64,000 nucleotides of DNA from Pseudoalteromonas citrea (GTDB lineage: Bacteria > Pseudomonadota > Gammaproteobacteria > Enterobacterales > Alteromonadaceae), in assembly GCF_000238375.3 (NCBI RefSeq), contig NZ_AHBZ03000027.1, positions 496,001 through 560,000 on the forward strand, written 5' to 3'. A program made the translations under genes and the position numbers. Positions 26,445-35,492 of the stretch are shown piece after piece (positions within the stretch are counted from its first letter, which is position 1; the number at the start of each line of letters is the position of its first letter). Under the pieces are notes generated by a model that saw only the letters and a list, made by a program, of their open reading frames with translations, had not been told where the DNA came from and did not search any database.

Positions 26445-29279
26445 ATGAATAATAATAAATTAAGAAGGTTGTCACCAATTGCAATGGCTTTGGCAGTCAT
26501 TTGCACTAATTCAAGCCTCGCCTTAGCAGCCCAAGAAGTAAAAAAAATAGAACGAGTTGAAGTTACATCATCGAGAATTAAACGTGTTGATATTGAAGGG
26601 GCAATCAACGTACATACGATCAGTTCTTCCGATATGGTACGTAATGGCTTTGATTCTGTGTACGATGCTTTGATGGGATCAGTTGCAGCAGGTGGTGCTG
26701 TATTAGGTGAAGTTGAAACAGGCTCTTATACCCCCGGAGCCAAAGAACTGAATTTAAGAGGGTTAGGACCAGAATACACCCTAATTTTGGTTAATGGGAA
26801 ACGACTAGCTTACTATCCGATGCCATTTGGTGGGCAAACAAACTTTGTAAACTTAGATATGATCCCAACAGCAATGGTTGAAAGGATTGATATTCAAACC
26901 GGTGGCGCATCAGCAATTTACGGCTCTGATGCAATGGCGGGTGTTGTAAATATCATAACTAAGAAAGGAATTGATGGGCACTTTATTGATGCGAAGTTTG
27001 GCCAAGATACCTATGGTAAGGGTGATAAAAAGTCTTTGACATTTGTCGGTGGATTGAAAAAAGACAGTTACACCTTTGATTACGCTTTAGAATACAAAAA
27101 AGAAGATGCGCTACTATCCAGTGATAGGCCTTATCATGACAGTGTTTGGGATAACCCAGACCCTGACTCGAATCGCGAAGTTAACCGCTCCATTACAGTT
27201 TGGGCTGAAAATACCGAGTATCGTAATCAGTATTCAGAGCAATATTGTAATACTGATGATAACCCACACCCACAAGCTACCCAGCACTTCGTTAAGCGCA
27301 GTAATTACGGGCCGAGTTGTGGCTGGGATGAAACGGGTGATAAGTTATTACGCAATGAAAGTGAAACGTACAGTGTGTATTTGAATTCTGAATATGAACT
27401 ATCTGAGACCACGGCTCTATTTGCGAATGGGTTTTATATTCAGCAAGATAAAAAAGGCCGACGTAACCCGTTTTTATGGGGCCATTTAGACTCAATCCAC
27501 GGTGGGAATTTTTGGGATCCTGATATTCAAAATAGTGATGGGGGGTATGGCGCTCCAGTGAAGTATATGTGGCGGGTTCTATCAGATGATGAATATACCG
27601 ATGACGGTTTAGGGCGCATCTTTAACGATGAGTCGATGTCATTTAATTTTGGTGTAAAAGGTGAGGTTGGTGGGTTCTACTACTCTGTGGGTTACAGCCA
27701 CGCTAACTACGATTTCGCTGATAGGTATTTATCACATACCGTTACGGGAAATCAGTATATCAAAGGGCCAAAACTCGGTGAAGTGAATGGAATGGATGTG
27801 TATCGTCCCAATTATAAACTGTTCTTTGGGGGCGCTACACCAGATAGTGTGATGCAGTTCATGGACTGGTCAACGTATGATGGTAATTCGTTTAATGACA
27901 GTGTAACGGCAGATATATCTGGAGACTTATTAGAACTGCCGGCGGGTGACGTTCAGTTTTCAGCGTATGTTGAATTAATGCGAGAGGGCACGAGAGCCAC
28001 ACCAGACGACAGAATATTAAATAAACAATTTGTTGGTCTAACTGGCGTGATCACTGATGGGGAGCGAGATAGATATGCCGCTGCCTTTGAGTTCTTAGTT
28101 CCAATTACATCCGAGTTAAGTGCGGAAGCAGCAGTGCGATATGATTACTATGATGATGAGAGCCAAGTGGGGGGGGCAATGACGTCGCAGTTAGGTGTCA
28201 CATATAAACCTACTGAGCAAGTTGTGATTAGGAGTGCTTATGGGACAACCTTTAGAGGCCCTGATATGTCTTCACTCTACCAAGGGTTCAGTGGTAATTT
28301 TGCTACCTTAAACGATAGGATCACCGCTGATGCGTGTCGAACGCTGCAAAGCACGCAACAAGTTGATGGATATAATACGGATGCGTTATCGCATACTTGT
28401 GAAACAGGTCAGTTAGATTTAACCAGTGCCAATATAAGTAGCCTACAAACCGGTTTTGAAACATTATCAGCGGGTGATCTGACGCTAAAAGAAGAAACGG
28501 GAAGTTCGTTTACCGCGGGTATTGTTTATGAGTACGCAGATGAACTGTCATTCAATATCGATTTTTACGCGATAAAAATTAAAGACAAAATTAAGAGGCT
28601 TGATTCAAGTTATATCCTAGACAAACTCTGGTTATGCCAAAATGGAGGGGAGAATAGTGACTCCGAGCTGTGTGGCAATATGCGTGAAAGAGTTAAGCGA
28701 TATGATGAAAATGGCCAAGGAATTGACCGACTAGGTAATGCAATATCAGGGTTAGCTTATACACCTCACACGATACAAGAGGGTTATATTAATGCTGCTG
28801 AACGTCAAGATGCGGGGATAGATCTTGGCATACGGGGTACATTTGACACGGTTTTTGGAACGTTCCGCTATAAGGCAGATTATAATCGTGTGTTGAAAAA
28901 GAAAGAGCGGATCCGTGCAGAAGACCCATTAGTTGATATCTTAGATGACCAAAATAACCGTGACTTTAAAGAATTAGGCTCTCTCTCGACCACGTGGGAA
29001 AGTGGCGATACATCGGTGAGTTGGTTAATGCTATATAAAGGAAAAATGTGGAATAACGCTGTATACGGTGAGCGTCAAAAGTTACCTGCATGGATAAAGC
29101 ACAATGTCACGCTGGGGCATCATATTAATGACGATACGCGTTTGATATTCACCGTGAAAAACTTACTCAATGCGATGCCACCTCAAGACGAAACATTCAG
29201 TAATTATCCATTTTATCATGGCGGTCGCTACGACAGCATTGGCCGAGAGTTTAGTGCAAGATTAACTTACCAATTCTAA
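26445..29279 (+). CDS. TonB-dependent outer-membrane receptor
   Basis: This 944-residue receptor has a signal peptide (about 1-29), the plug domain (about 40-170: VEVTSSRIKR as TonB-box region, LNLRGLGPEYTLILVNGKR, IDIQTGGASAIYGSDAMAGVVNIITKK) and a long beta-barrel ending in aromatic Phe (RLTYQF). There is no N-terminal STN signalling domain, so it is not an ECF transducer. It resembles the carbohydrate/peptide receptors of Alteromonadales, but the substrate is not readable. It shares an operon with the downstream BSP lipoprotein (18-base gap) and is preceded by two LacI-type palindromes. Confidence 0.93.
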   Translation: MNNNKLRRLSPIAMALAVICTNSSLALAAQEVKKIERVEVTSSRIKRVDIEGAINVHTISSSDMVRNGFDSVYDALMGSVAAGGAVLGEVETGSYTPGAKELNLRGLGPEYTLILVNGKRLAYYPMPFGGQTNFVNLDMIPTAMVERIDIQTGGASAIYGSDAMAGVVNIITKKGIDGHFIDAKFGQDTYGKGDKKSLTFVGGLKKDSYTFDYALEYKKEDALLSSDRPYHDSVWDNPDPDSNREVNRSITVWAENTEYRNQYSEQYCNTDDNPHPQATQHFVKRSNYGPSCGWDETGDKLLRNESETYSVYLNSEYELSETTALFANGFYIQQDKKGRRNPFLWGHLDSIHGGNFWDPDIQNSDGGYGAPVKYMWRVLSDDEYTDDGLGRIFNDESMSFNFGVKGEVGGFYYSVGYSHANYDFADRYLSHTVTGNQYIKGPKLGEVNGMDVYRPNYKLFFGGATPDSVMQFMDWSTYDGNSFNDSVTADISGDLLELPAGDVQFSAYVELMREGTRATPDDRILNKQFVGLTGVITDGERDRYAAAFEFLVPITSELSAEAAVRYDYYDDESQVGGAMTSQLGVTYKPTEQVVIRSAYGTTFRGPDMSSLYQGFSGNFATLNDRITADACRTLQSTQQVDGYNTDALSHTCETGQLDLTSANISSLQTGFETLSAGDLTLKEETGSSFTAGIVYEYADELSFNIDFYAIKIKDKIKRLDSSYILDKLWLCQNGGENSDSELCGNMRERVKRYDENGQGIDRLGNAISGLAYTPHTIQEGYINAAERQDAGIDLGIRGTFDTVFGTFRYKADYNRVLKKKERIRAEDPLVDILDDQNNRDFKELGSLSTTWESGDTSVSWLMLYKGKMWNNAVYGERQKLPAWIKHNVTLGHHINDDTRLIFTVKNLLNAMPPQDETFSNYPFYHGGRYDSIGREFSARLTYQF
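28857..28866. promoter_or_regulatory. Internal perfect copy of the GGAACGTTCC core
   Basis: GGAACGTTCC occurs within the receptor's coding sequence (codons for FGTFR). It is a perfect match to the core of sites 1-3. It may be an auxiliary operator or a coincidence imposed by the protein sequence. Confidence 0.25.
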
Positions 29280-29297
29280 TAATAACAGGTGACTAAT

Positions 29298-31382
29298 ATG
29301 TTTAATTTAAAATATTCAGCAGTAACATTTGCTGTGTGTGTGGCATTAACGGGCTGTAATGATGGATCAGGTTTTACTTCGACGCGCAGCAGTGAAGAAA
29401 CACCAGTGCAAACCGTTGTTAATGACTCAGCGCAGCGAAATATGGTTGGCGATACGGGCTCTAAAGTTGAAGCCATATTGGCTGACGGGACTGATGACTC
29501 ACCTGCAGGTGAGCAGGTTGAAAATCTAATTGATGGCAAGGCGGGTACTAAATTTTTAGCGTTTGATAGCAAAGCAACAGTGATTTTTTCAGCAGTTAAG
29601 GAATATGAGCTTAAAGGTTATAACTTTATATCGGCTGCTGATGAACCGAACAGAGACCCTAAGAACTGGGTAGTGTATGGTTCAAACGATAAACAAGACT
29701 GGATTGAAATAGATTCACGCGCAGACGAAGTATTTGAATCACGTGGCTCAATGCGGTCATTTTCTATTGAGAATGAACAAGCATTTCAGTACTTCAAGTT
29801 TGAAATGGTACATGCTGGGACTGATTCCTACGGCAGTAACATCTTACAGCTTGCTGAATTGCAGTTGATGGTAGTATCTGATGTCCCACTGGTAGAGTTT
29901 ATAGCGACAAATGTGACGCCAGCGGTCGATGAGCTGGTGGTTTTTAAAGACGAGTCATTGGTAAACCCGACCAGTTGGCAATGGACATTTGAAGGTGGGA
30001 CGCCGCAAACCAGTAATGAGCGATCGCCATTGGTTAAGTTTTCCTCGTTAGGTGCTAAGTCGGTAACCTTAATCGCGGCGAATGACAAAGGTGAGTCAAC
30101 GTTAATTAAGGAAGATTATATACGGGTGTGGGATGAACAACAGCCTTGGGCAGGTTTTGAAAACCCAAGTGTTACTTTTATAAAAAATAAACCCGAGCAC
30201 GCAGGTCAAAAAGCACTTGAACGAGTATTTCCTGACCTTGAAGCAGTGATCCAAGAAATATCATTAAAAATTGCCAAGCGTTTATTCAACAACGTAACCG
30301 AAATAAATACTTTTGAGTCAGTGAAGTTTACTACTGATCTGTATGATTTCCCTGCCGCTAAGGGGGGGAGTGATAAACATATGGAACTGATGTTTGACTT
30401 AAACCATATAGCGAGCTTGGAAGGTCAAGGTGATGAAGCCATTAGAAGAGAAGTTCTTGGGGTACTTTGGCATGAATTAACACATGGTTATAATAACACA
30501 CCAAAAACAGGGAGTTATGAAGCAGGTAACGACTATCATACGTACTTAGAGTCACTGGCAAATTTCATCCGAATTGAAGCCGGATTCTACGAGCACGCGA
30601 GACCTAATATTGCTTGGGTAAAAGACCATAATGAAGATGCGTATAACCAAACCGCATTTTTTTTAGAGTGGGTCGTTAATACAAATAAGAGTATCGATTT
30701 TATTAAGCGCTTTAATGCCAGTGCAAATGAGCTTGATAAATGGGACTTTGATTTGGCATTTAAGCATATATTTGGTGCAGATCGCGGGATTGAAGTCGTA
30801 TTTTCTGAATATATTTCATACTTGAAAGATGAAAAAGGCATTACCGCACCTTTTCCTACGCCAGTGGTAGGGTTTAAAAATATTGCAATTTTAGAGTCTG
30901 TAATAGTTAATACAAACGCAACTCATATAGGTATTTGGGGTGAAGGGCCAGACAAATTAGTCGATAATAATATAAATAATAAGTTTAACGCGTTGATTGA
31001 AGCACCTTGGTGGGTGGGAGAGTATGCTCCAGATTTGCTGCCGATTGCGCAAGTTAGCAGTGTCCACACCGACTTTGTTTTAGCGCAAGCAACGAAGGTG
31101 TCAAAATACTCTATTGCGACAGCCGAAGATAACGCAATACGTTTTCCAAGCAGTTGGGATATGTATGGCTCAAACGATGGTGAGCAATGGGCACTGCTGG
31201 ATAGTCAAGAGTTCTCAAACTTACCTGAGTTGAGCGCGACCTACACGTTTGATATTTCTCATACCGCTGAATATATACAATATCGAATTGATTTTCATAA
31301 TACACGCACAGGAGAAGGGATTGGCGGTGATAGTGGTCGTTTGATCCAAATTGGTGAAATTGCGTTATGGACTGAAGAATAA
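29298..31382 (+). CDS. BSP-type metallopeptidase lipoprotein with two discoidin domains
   Basis: The start is the ATG at 29298, because AGG of the ribosome-binding site spans 29287-29289; a GTG at 29289 is rejected. A lipoprotein signal ends in LTGC (Cys20). Next come an F5/8 C domain (about 55-190: NWVVYGSNDKQDWIEI), a PKD domain (about 200-275: SWQWTFEGGTPQTS), a BSP-type domain with HELTHGYNN (from His392) and a second discoidin domain at the C-terminus (about 555-694: SWDMYGSNDGEQWALL). The ADLIRI helix of the first paralogue is here ANFIRIEAG. It is a paralogue of the gene at 24838 with an added C-terminal domain, and is co-transcribed with the TonB receptor. Confidence 0.8.
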   Translation: MFNLKYSAVTFAVCVALTGCNDGSGFTSTRSSEETPVQTVVNDSAQRNMVGDTGSKVEAILADGTDDSPAGEQVENLIDGKAGTKFLAFDSKATVIFSAVKEYELKGYNFISAADEPNRDPKNWVVYGSNDKQDWIEIDSRADEVFESRGSMRSFSIENEQAFQYFKFEMVHAGTDSYGSNILQLAELQLMVVSDVPLVEFIATNVTPAVDELVVFKDESLVNPTSWQWTFEGGTPQTSNERSPLVKFSSLGAKSVTLIAANDKGESTLIKEDYIRVWDEQQPWAGFENPSVTFIKNKPEHAGQKALERVFPDLEAVIQEISLKIAKRLFNNVTEINTFESVKFTTDLYDFPAAKGGSDKHMELMFDLNHIASLEGQGDEAIRREVLGVLWHELTHGYNNTPKTGSYEAGNDYHTYLESLANFIRIEAGFYEHARPNIAWVKDHNEDAYNQTAFFLEWVVNTNKSIDFIKRFNASANELDKWDFDLAFKHIFGADRGIEVVFSEYISYLKDEKGITAPFPTPVVGFKNIAILESVIVNTNATHIGIWGEGPDKLVDNNINNKFNALIEAPWWVGEYAPDLLPIAQVSSVHTDFVLAQATKVSKYSIATAEDNAIRFPSSWDMYGSNDGEQWALLDSQEFSNLPELSATYTFDISHTAEYIQYRIDFHNTRTGEGIGGDSGRLIQIGEIALWTEE

Positions 31383-31404
31383 ATAGCTGCATGAGCTAAC
31401 AATA

Positions 31405-31438
31405 AAAAACCTCTACCAACTTGGTAGAGGTTTTTTTT
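31405..31438. terminator. Strong terminator after the BSP lipoprotein gene
   Basis: Stem AAAACCTCTACC / GGTAGAGGTTTT around a 5-base loop with eight Ts on the plus strand and an A-run on the other side, so it can also end the opposing L36 transcript. Confidence 0.92.
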
Positions 31439-31453
31439 CAGGGCAAGATAAAG

Positions 31454-31594
31454 TTACTTTTTCGAGCCGCCTTTCCCTTGTACAGCTTTAAAGCGTGGAT
31501 TTGTTTTACAAATCACAAATACGCGACCGCGTCTTTTTACTACTTGACAACCAGGGCGATTTTTTGCGCTTTTTAGTGAACTAAGTACCTTCAT
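31454..31594 (-). CDS. rpmJ: Ribosomal protein L36, zinc-independent paralogue (YkgO type)
   Basis: A 46-residue protein, [13 protein letters not shown] at the start and [18 protein letters not shown] at the end, matches the long YkgO form of L36. It keeps only two Cys (PGCQVV and VICK) and lacks the four-ligand zinc site of the standard L36. A strong GGAGG precedes the ATG. It lies 10 bases after the L31 paralogue and is co-transcribed with it. Both replace zinc-bearing versions in ribosomes under zinc shortage. Confidence 0.93.
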   Translation of the reverse strand: MKVLSSLKSAKNRPGCQVVKRRGRVFVICKTNPRFKAVQGKGGSKK

Positions 31595-31604
31595 AAAGCC
31601 TCCG

Positions 31605-31856
31605 TTATTTTGTGCTTAAGTTTTTAAACCTACGGTTAAACTGTGCAACACGTCCATCACTAGCAACCGCTTTTTGCTTACCAGTATAGAAAGGGTGAGA
31701 TTCACTAGACACATCGATTGGCACATAAGGGTATGTAACACCCTCTAATTCAATCGTTCTGTCTGTTTTAATTGTTGAGCCTACAACAAAGTAGCTATCT
31801 GCAGCTGTATCGTGAAAAGCAACTTGTTGGTAATCAGGGTGGATCCCAGGCTTCAT
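31605..31856 (-). CDS. rpmE2: Ribosomal protein L31 type B, zinc-independent (YkgM type)
   Basis: The 83-residue protein is L31 type [30 protein letters not shown] and RVAQFNRRF are signature stretches. It has no Cys and therefore no zinc ribbon. Such paralogues displace zinc-containing L31, freeing zinc from ribosomes. The Zur-like box upstream supports induction under zinc limitation. It heads a two-gene operon with rpmJ. Confidence 0.95.
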   Translation of the reverse strand: MKPGIHPDYQQVAFHDTAADSYFVVGSTIKTDRTIELEGVTYPYVPIDVSSESHPFYTGKQKAVASDGRVAQFNRRFKNLSTK

Positions 31857-31874
31857 AAAAACTCCGTAATGTTT

Positions 31875-31890
31875 TGTTATAATGTATCGA
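31875..31890 (-). promoter_or_regulatory. Putative Zur box of the L31/L36 operon
   Basis: TGTTATAATGTATCGA (plus strand), about 20 bases upstream of the L31 start, has a clean TGTTATAAT half of the Zur consensus (TGTTATANTATAACA) and a degenerate other half. The known Zur control of ykgM-type genes supports it. It overlaps a -10-like sequence. Confidence 0.5.
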
Positions 31891-32046
31891 ATTCTATTTT
31901 AAATAAGAATTAATTGCAACAATTAATAGCGACTCCCGCAATTTCTCCTCGGATCGCACGAATGTTGTGCAAACGGTTACTTAGGGGGTACCAATTCCGT
32001 ATCAGCCTGTTATAACTAATAACTACAACAAGAAAAGGGAACAGTT

Positions 32047-32304
32047 ATGACTCAGGAAAATGGCCAGTTAGATAACAGTGTAATAGCAACGCTCAAGAAT
32101 AAAGATCACTCGGCACTGAGTGAGCAATTAGACAGTTTAAGCTGTACTCACACAGACATTATTGAGCTACTTGCCGAGTACCAGGTACTCAGCGAGCAAG
32201 ATGATGATGAAAAGTTCGACACCTGGTATGATGCTTTGTGTAAAGAGCAATTGACCGTGTTGAAAGCGTTTGAAATAATGCGTGCACATTACGAGCAGTC
32301 ATAG
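32047..32304 (+). CDS. Small acidic protein of unknown function
   Basis: An 85-residue acidic protein, mostly helical, with a clear ribosome-binding site (AAGGGAACAGTT) before the ATG. It is rich in Glu, Gln and Leu and contains SEQDDDEKFDTWYDALCKEQL. It has no signal peptide or membrane segment. I do not recognise the family. It is single and convergent with the next gene, 8 bases away. Confidence 0.6.
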   Translation: MTQENGQLDNSVIATLKNKDHSALSEQLDSLSCTHTDIIELLAEYQVLSEQDDDEKFDTWYDALCKEQLTVLKAFEIMRAHYEQS

Positions 32305-32312
32305 CGCTAAAC

Positions 32313-32966
32313 TTATTTTACGCTTAAATCGTATTTAATCACTAAAGCGTCGATATAGCGTTCACGCAAAGATTGGTTTTGTTCATGCTTTGCTTGATGG
32401 CTGATAGCACGATTTAAAAGCTTTAGAGCCTTAAGTAATAGTGGGCGTATCGTTACGTCTAAACTTGAGGCGGTGCGCTCTTCAGTGAGTTCATCGACAA
32501 TTGCTCTACCTAGTTCTATATAAACAATCTCTTCAATAAGTCCGTTTTGGCTAATTGTGCCATATTTACTGCACAAATATTGTTGCCAGCTAGTTTGAAT
32601 TTGCTCCTCTAAATCGTCACTAAAGCGAGGATCTTGGCATGCTAATGCTTGTTGGTGACATTTACCCAGAGTTTGCAAATATTGCTGATAAAATAATTCA
32701 TATGCTTGAGAAGATGTGTTGGCTTTATATTTTAATAAGTCCTGCCCCCATTGCACACTGCCGCGTGGATAATAATCGGTAAACTCTTCACATTCATAGA
32801 TCCCAAGATAAGAGCTACATGTGATGTTGTTTTGAATGCTATATGATGGTTTAGGGAAGAGACCACCTTGTTGCCATTCATATAACATCTCTTCAGATAT
32901 CTTAAGGGTTTGACATAATTCTTCTGCGCGATAAAAGTAAGTATTTAAGTGCTTCAGTAAGCTCAT
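32313..32966 (-). CDS. Conserved protein, possibly DUF6058
   Basis: This 217-residue cytoplasmic protein starts at the ATG giving MSLLKHLN. Its N-terminus (YFYRAEELCQTLKISEEMLYEWQQGGLFPKPSYSIQ) looks like an HTH-like recognition segment: helix, KISEEMLYEWQQGGLFPKP, short strand. A Cys pair follows (TCSSYLGIYECEEF). The rest is helical. I associate it tentatively with the DUF6058 family of gammaproteobacteria, from memory; no function is assigned. It has its own promoter on the minus strand, divergent from dapA. Confidence 0.6.
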   Translation of the reverse strand: MSLLKHLNTYFYRAEELCQTLKISEEMLYEWQQGGLFPKPSYSIQNNITCSSYLGIYECEEFTDYYPRGSVQWGQDLLKYKANTSSQAYELFYQQYLQTLGKCHQQALACQDPRFSDDLEEQIQTSWQQYLCSKYGTISQNGLIEEIVYIELGRAIVDELTEERTASSLDVTIRPLLLKALKLLNRAISHQAKHEQNQSLRERYIDALVIKYDLSVK

Positions 32967-33116
32967 AACCAAATCAACTGGATAAATATACAGTATATTG
33001 ATTGTGGATGATTAAATTTAATATTTCAAGTAAAAATTTGCATCGTGAATTACTCGGATATTGGCGTCGTTTATGGTAAAACATAGCCAAACTGATCTAA
33101 CGCTAATTAAAATCGA

Positions 33117-34031
33117 ATGCGAACAATACAAACAATTAAACAAGCAAGTCTAATTACTGCAATAAAAACTCCTTATACGATGTCTGGTGAGATTGATTTA
33201 GATGCCTATGACCGCTTAGTTGAAGCGCAGATCAGTGCAGGCGTTGATGGCATTATCGTGGGTGGAACAACAGGTGAAGGCCAGTTAATGAACTGGGAAG
33301 AGCACCTTATGCTCATCGCACATAGCGTCAATAAGTTTTCTAAAGACTTAGTTATTGTTGGCAATACTGGTAGTAATAATACACGTGAGGCTATAAAAGC
33401 GACAGAATATGGCTTTGCCTCAGGCATGGATGCAGCGTTACAAATTAATCCGTACTATGGCCGTACATCACTCTCGGGTGTTAAAATTCATTTTGAGCGC
33501 TTGCTAGATCTTGGCCCTGCGTTTGTTTATAACGTGCCGGGTAGAACAGGGCAAGACTTGACTCCTGACATCATAGAGCCACTTGCAAAGCACGTTAATT
33601 TTATTGGTGTAAAAGAATGTGGTGGCAATGAACGAATTGAACATTACGAATCGCAAGGTATAGCGTGTTGGTCTGGCAATGACGACGAGGCGCATGACGG
33701 CCGTCATTTACATCAGTCTCATGGCGTAATTTCAGTTACCTCAAACTTAATCCCTGGGCTATTTCGTACATTAATGGATTCAAAGAACTCGTCTCTCAAT
33801 GAGCAGTTGACCCCCCTTATGAACTGGCTGTTTTGTGAACCGAATCCAATTGCAATCAACAGTGCGTTAATTATGACGGGCGCGGTTAAACCGGTATCAC
33901 GTCTACCTTATGTTACTCTAAGTAAAGCGCAGCAGTTACAAGGGGTTGAACTTATAAATGCGCTTAACGAAGCCGATGTAGTCGGTGGAAAGGCAAATAT
34001 CATTGATGAAACGCTATTAAAGCTTTGTTAG
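33117..34031 (+). CDS. dapA: 4-hydroxy-tetrahydrodipicolinate synthase, plant-like form
   Basis: The 304-residue enzyme condenses pyruvate and aspartate semialdehyde in lysine/diaminopimelate synthesis. Catalytic residues are Thr51, Thr52, Tyr138 (VYNVPGRTG), Arg143 and the Schiff-base Lys166 (GVKEC). The sequence follows plant enzymes closely: GGTTGEGQLMNWEEH, NTGSNNTREAI, NPYYGRTS, WSGNDDEAHDGR, GVISVTSNLIPGL, EPNPIAINSAL and RLPYV are plant-type runs. In the lysine pocket Trp60 and His63 sit where plant enzymes have Trp and His, where E. coli has His and His, so lysine inhibition could be strong. It is a single gene. A second, standard dapA elsewhere is likely but unseen. Confidence 0.93.
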   Translation: MRTIQTIKQASLITAIKTPYTMSGEIDLDAYDRLVEAQISAGVDGIIVGGTTGEGQLMNWEEHLMLIAHSVNKFSKDLVIVGNTGSNNTREAIKATEYGFASGMDAALQINPYYGRTSLSGVKIHFERLLDLGPAFVYNVPGRTGQDLTPDIIEPLAKHVNFIGVKECGGNERIEHYESQGIACWSGNDDEAHDGRHLHQSHGVISVTSNLIPGLFRTLMDSKNSSLNEQLTPLMNWLFCEPNPIAINSALIMTGAVKPVSRLPYVTLSKAQQLQGVELINALNEADVVGGKANIIDETLLKLC

Positions 34032-34087
34032 GTCGTTACAAATAACGTATAATCTGCGGCCCTTAAGTATTGGTCGCAGGTTTTTTC

Positions 34088-35395
34088 ATGAATTTCAAAT
34101 CTTTTAGTTTTTCTCCTTTGTTGCTTAAAGCACTCGACGAAATAAACTTTTCTACCCTAACCCCAATACAACAAGCTGCCATTCCCGTCGTGCGCAAAGG
34201 GCATGATGTTTTAGCTACGGCTCAAACAGGCACGGGTAAAACAGCGGCGTTTGCATTACCTGTTATTCAAAAACTGCTAGATGCAGATAATGGGTCGCAA
34301 TCCAAATCACCACGCGCTTTAATTTTGGCGCCTACGCGTGAGTTAGCGGAGCAGATAGGCCGTAACTGTGAGGAATTTGCACAGCATACAGAGCTAAAAA
34401 CCGTATCGCTGTTTGGTGGTGTAAATACCACCGGGCAAGCTGACAAGCTGGCTGCTGGGGCTGATATTGTTGTTGCAACGCCTGGGAGATTGCTTGACCA
34501 TATTCGTTTAGGTAATATTAGTTTGGCGAATGTTCAGCACTTGGTATTAGATGAAGCTGATCGTATGTTAGACATGGGCTTTATCACCGATATTCAGCAA
34601 GTGATTGAATTAACGCATACCGATAAACAGATTTTATTATTTTCAGCGACCTTTCCGCCTGCTATGAAGCAGTTTGCAGGGTCAGTATTAAGACACCCTA
34701 AATATGTACAAGTAACGCCTGAGAACACCACCGCTGAAACAGTTCGTCACGTAGTATACCCTGTTGAACAGTCACGTAAGCAAGAGCTATTGTCCGAGTT
34801 GATTGGCAAGAAAAACTGGCAACAAGTCTTGGTGTTTGTAAACATGAAAGATGTTGCGGATGATCTAGTAAATGAATTGATGCTTGATGGGATCCCTGCA
34901 ATAGTCTGTCATGGCGATAAAACACAAGGTGCTCGTCGACGCGCATTACGTGAGTTTAAAGAAGGCAAGGTACGAGTGTTAGTTGCGACAGAGGTTGCTG
35001 CTCGAGGTATTGATATTGAGGGCTTACCACGTGTTGTTAACTATGACTTACCTTATTTAGCTGAGGATTATGTTCACCGCATAGGCCGCACTGGTCGTGC
35101 TGGTAATGAAGGACAAGCCATTTCATTTGTTGCTCGTGAAGAAGAGCAAGTATTGGTTCACATTGAAGAGCTAATAGAACAACAAATCAAGCGTTATTAC
35201 TTACCGGGTTACGAAGTTAGCAGCCGTGATAACTTAATTAAAAAGCTAAGTAAAAAACAATCACATCAACGTCGTCAGCCTCGCAGTAATCGCCCAAGTA
35301 ACCAGGCAAGTGGTGAAGCGCGTGCTAAAAATCGCTCACGTATTGCGAATGTACGAAAGCAGGTCAAGGGCACAAAGTTAGGTCTTGATAAGTGA
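34088..35395 (+). CDS. rhlE: DEAD-box RNA helicase RhlE
   Basis: This ATP-dependent RNA helicase starts at the ATG giving MNFKSFSFSP; the longer frame adds six residues without a family match. It contains the Q motif (TPIQQAAIP), Walker A (AQTGTGKT), PTRELA, DEAD (LDEADRMLDMG), SAT (FSATF), and the second RecA domain with ARGIDIEGLPRVVNYD and HRIGRTGRAG. The Lys/Arg-rich C-terminus (from about 390) is the usual RNA-binding tail. Roles in ribosome assembly and RNA turnover are known for the family. A strong terminator follows. Confidence 0.93.
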   Translation: MNFKSFSFSPLLLKALDEINFSTLTPIQQAAIPVVRKGHDVLATAQTGTGKTAAFALPVIQKLLDADNGSQSKSPRALILAPTRELAEQIGRNCEEFAQHTELKTVSLFGGVNTTGQADKLAAGADIVVATPGRLLDHIRLGNISLANVQHLVLDEADRMLDMGFITDIQQVIELTHTDKQILLFSATFPPAMKQFAGSVLRHPKYVQVTPENTTAETVRHVVYPVEQSRKQELLSELIGKKNWQQVLVFVNMKDVADDLVNELMLDGIPAIVCHGDKTQGARRRALREFKEGKVRVLVATEVAARGIDIEGLPRVVNYDLPYLAEDYVHRIGRTGRAGNEGQAISFVAREEEQVLVHIEELIEQQIKRYYLPGYEVSSRDNLIKKLSKKQSHQRRQPRSNRPSNQASGEARAKNRSRIANVRKQVKGTKLGLDK

Positions 35396-35414
35396 TCATC
35401 ACGATGCATTAATA

Positions 35415-35444
35415 AAAAATAGCGGCTTTAAAGCCGCTATTTTT
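35415..35444. terminator. Terminator after rhlE
   Basis: Perfect inverted repeat AAAAATAGCGGC / GCCGCTATTTTT with loop TTTAAA, flanked by A- and T-runs, so usable by rhlE and by the convergent NYN gene. Confidence 0.9.
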
Positions 35445-35492
35445 CGTTTTGTTACTTTACGTTTGTTTGCTTTGCGTTTAGAGCATTGCGCT

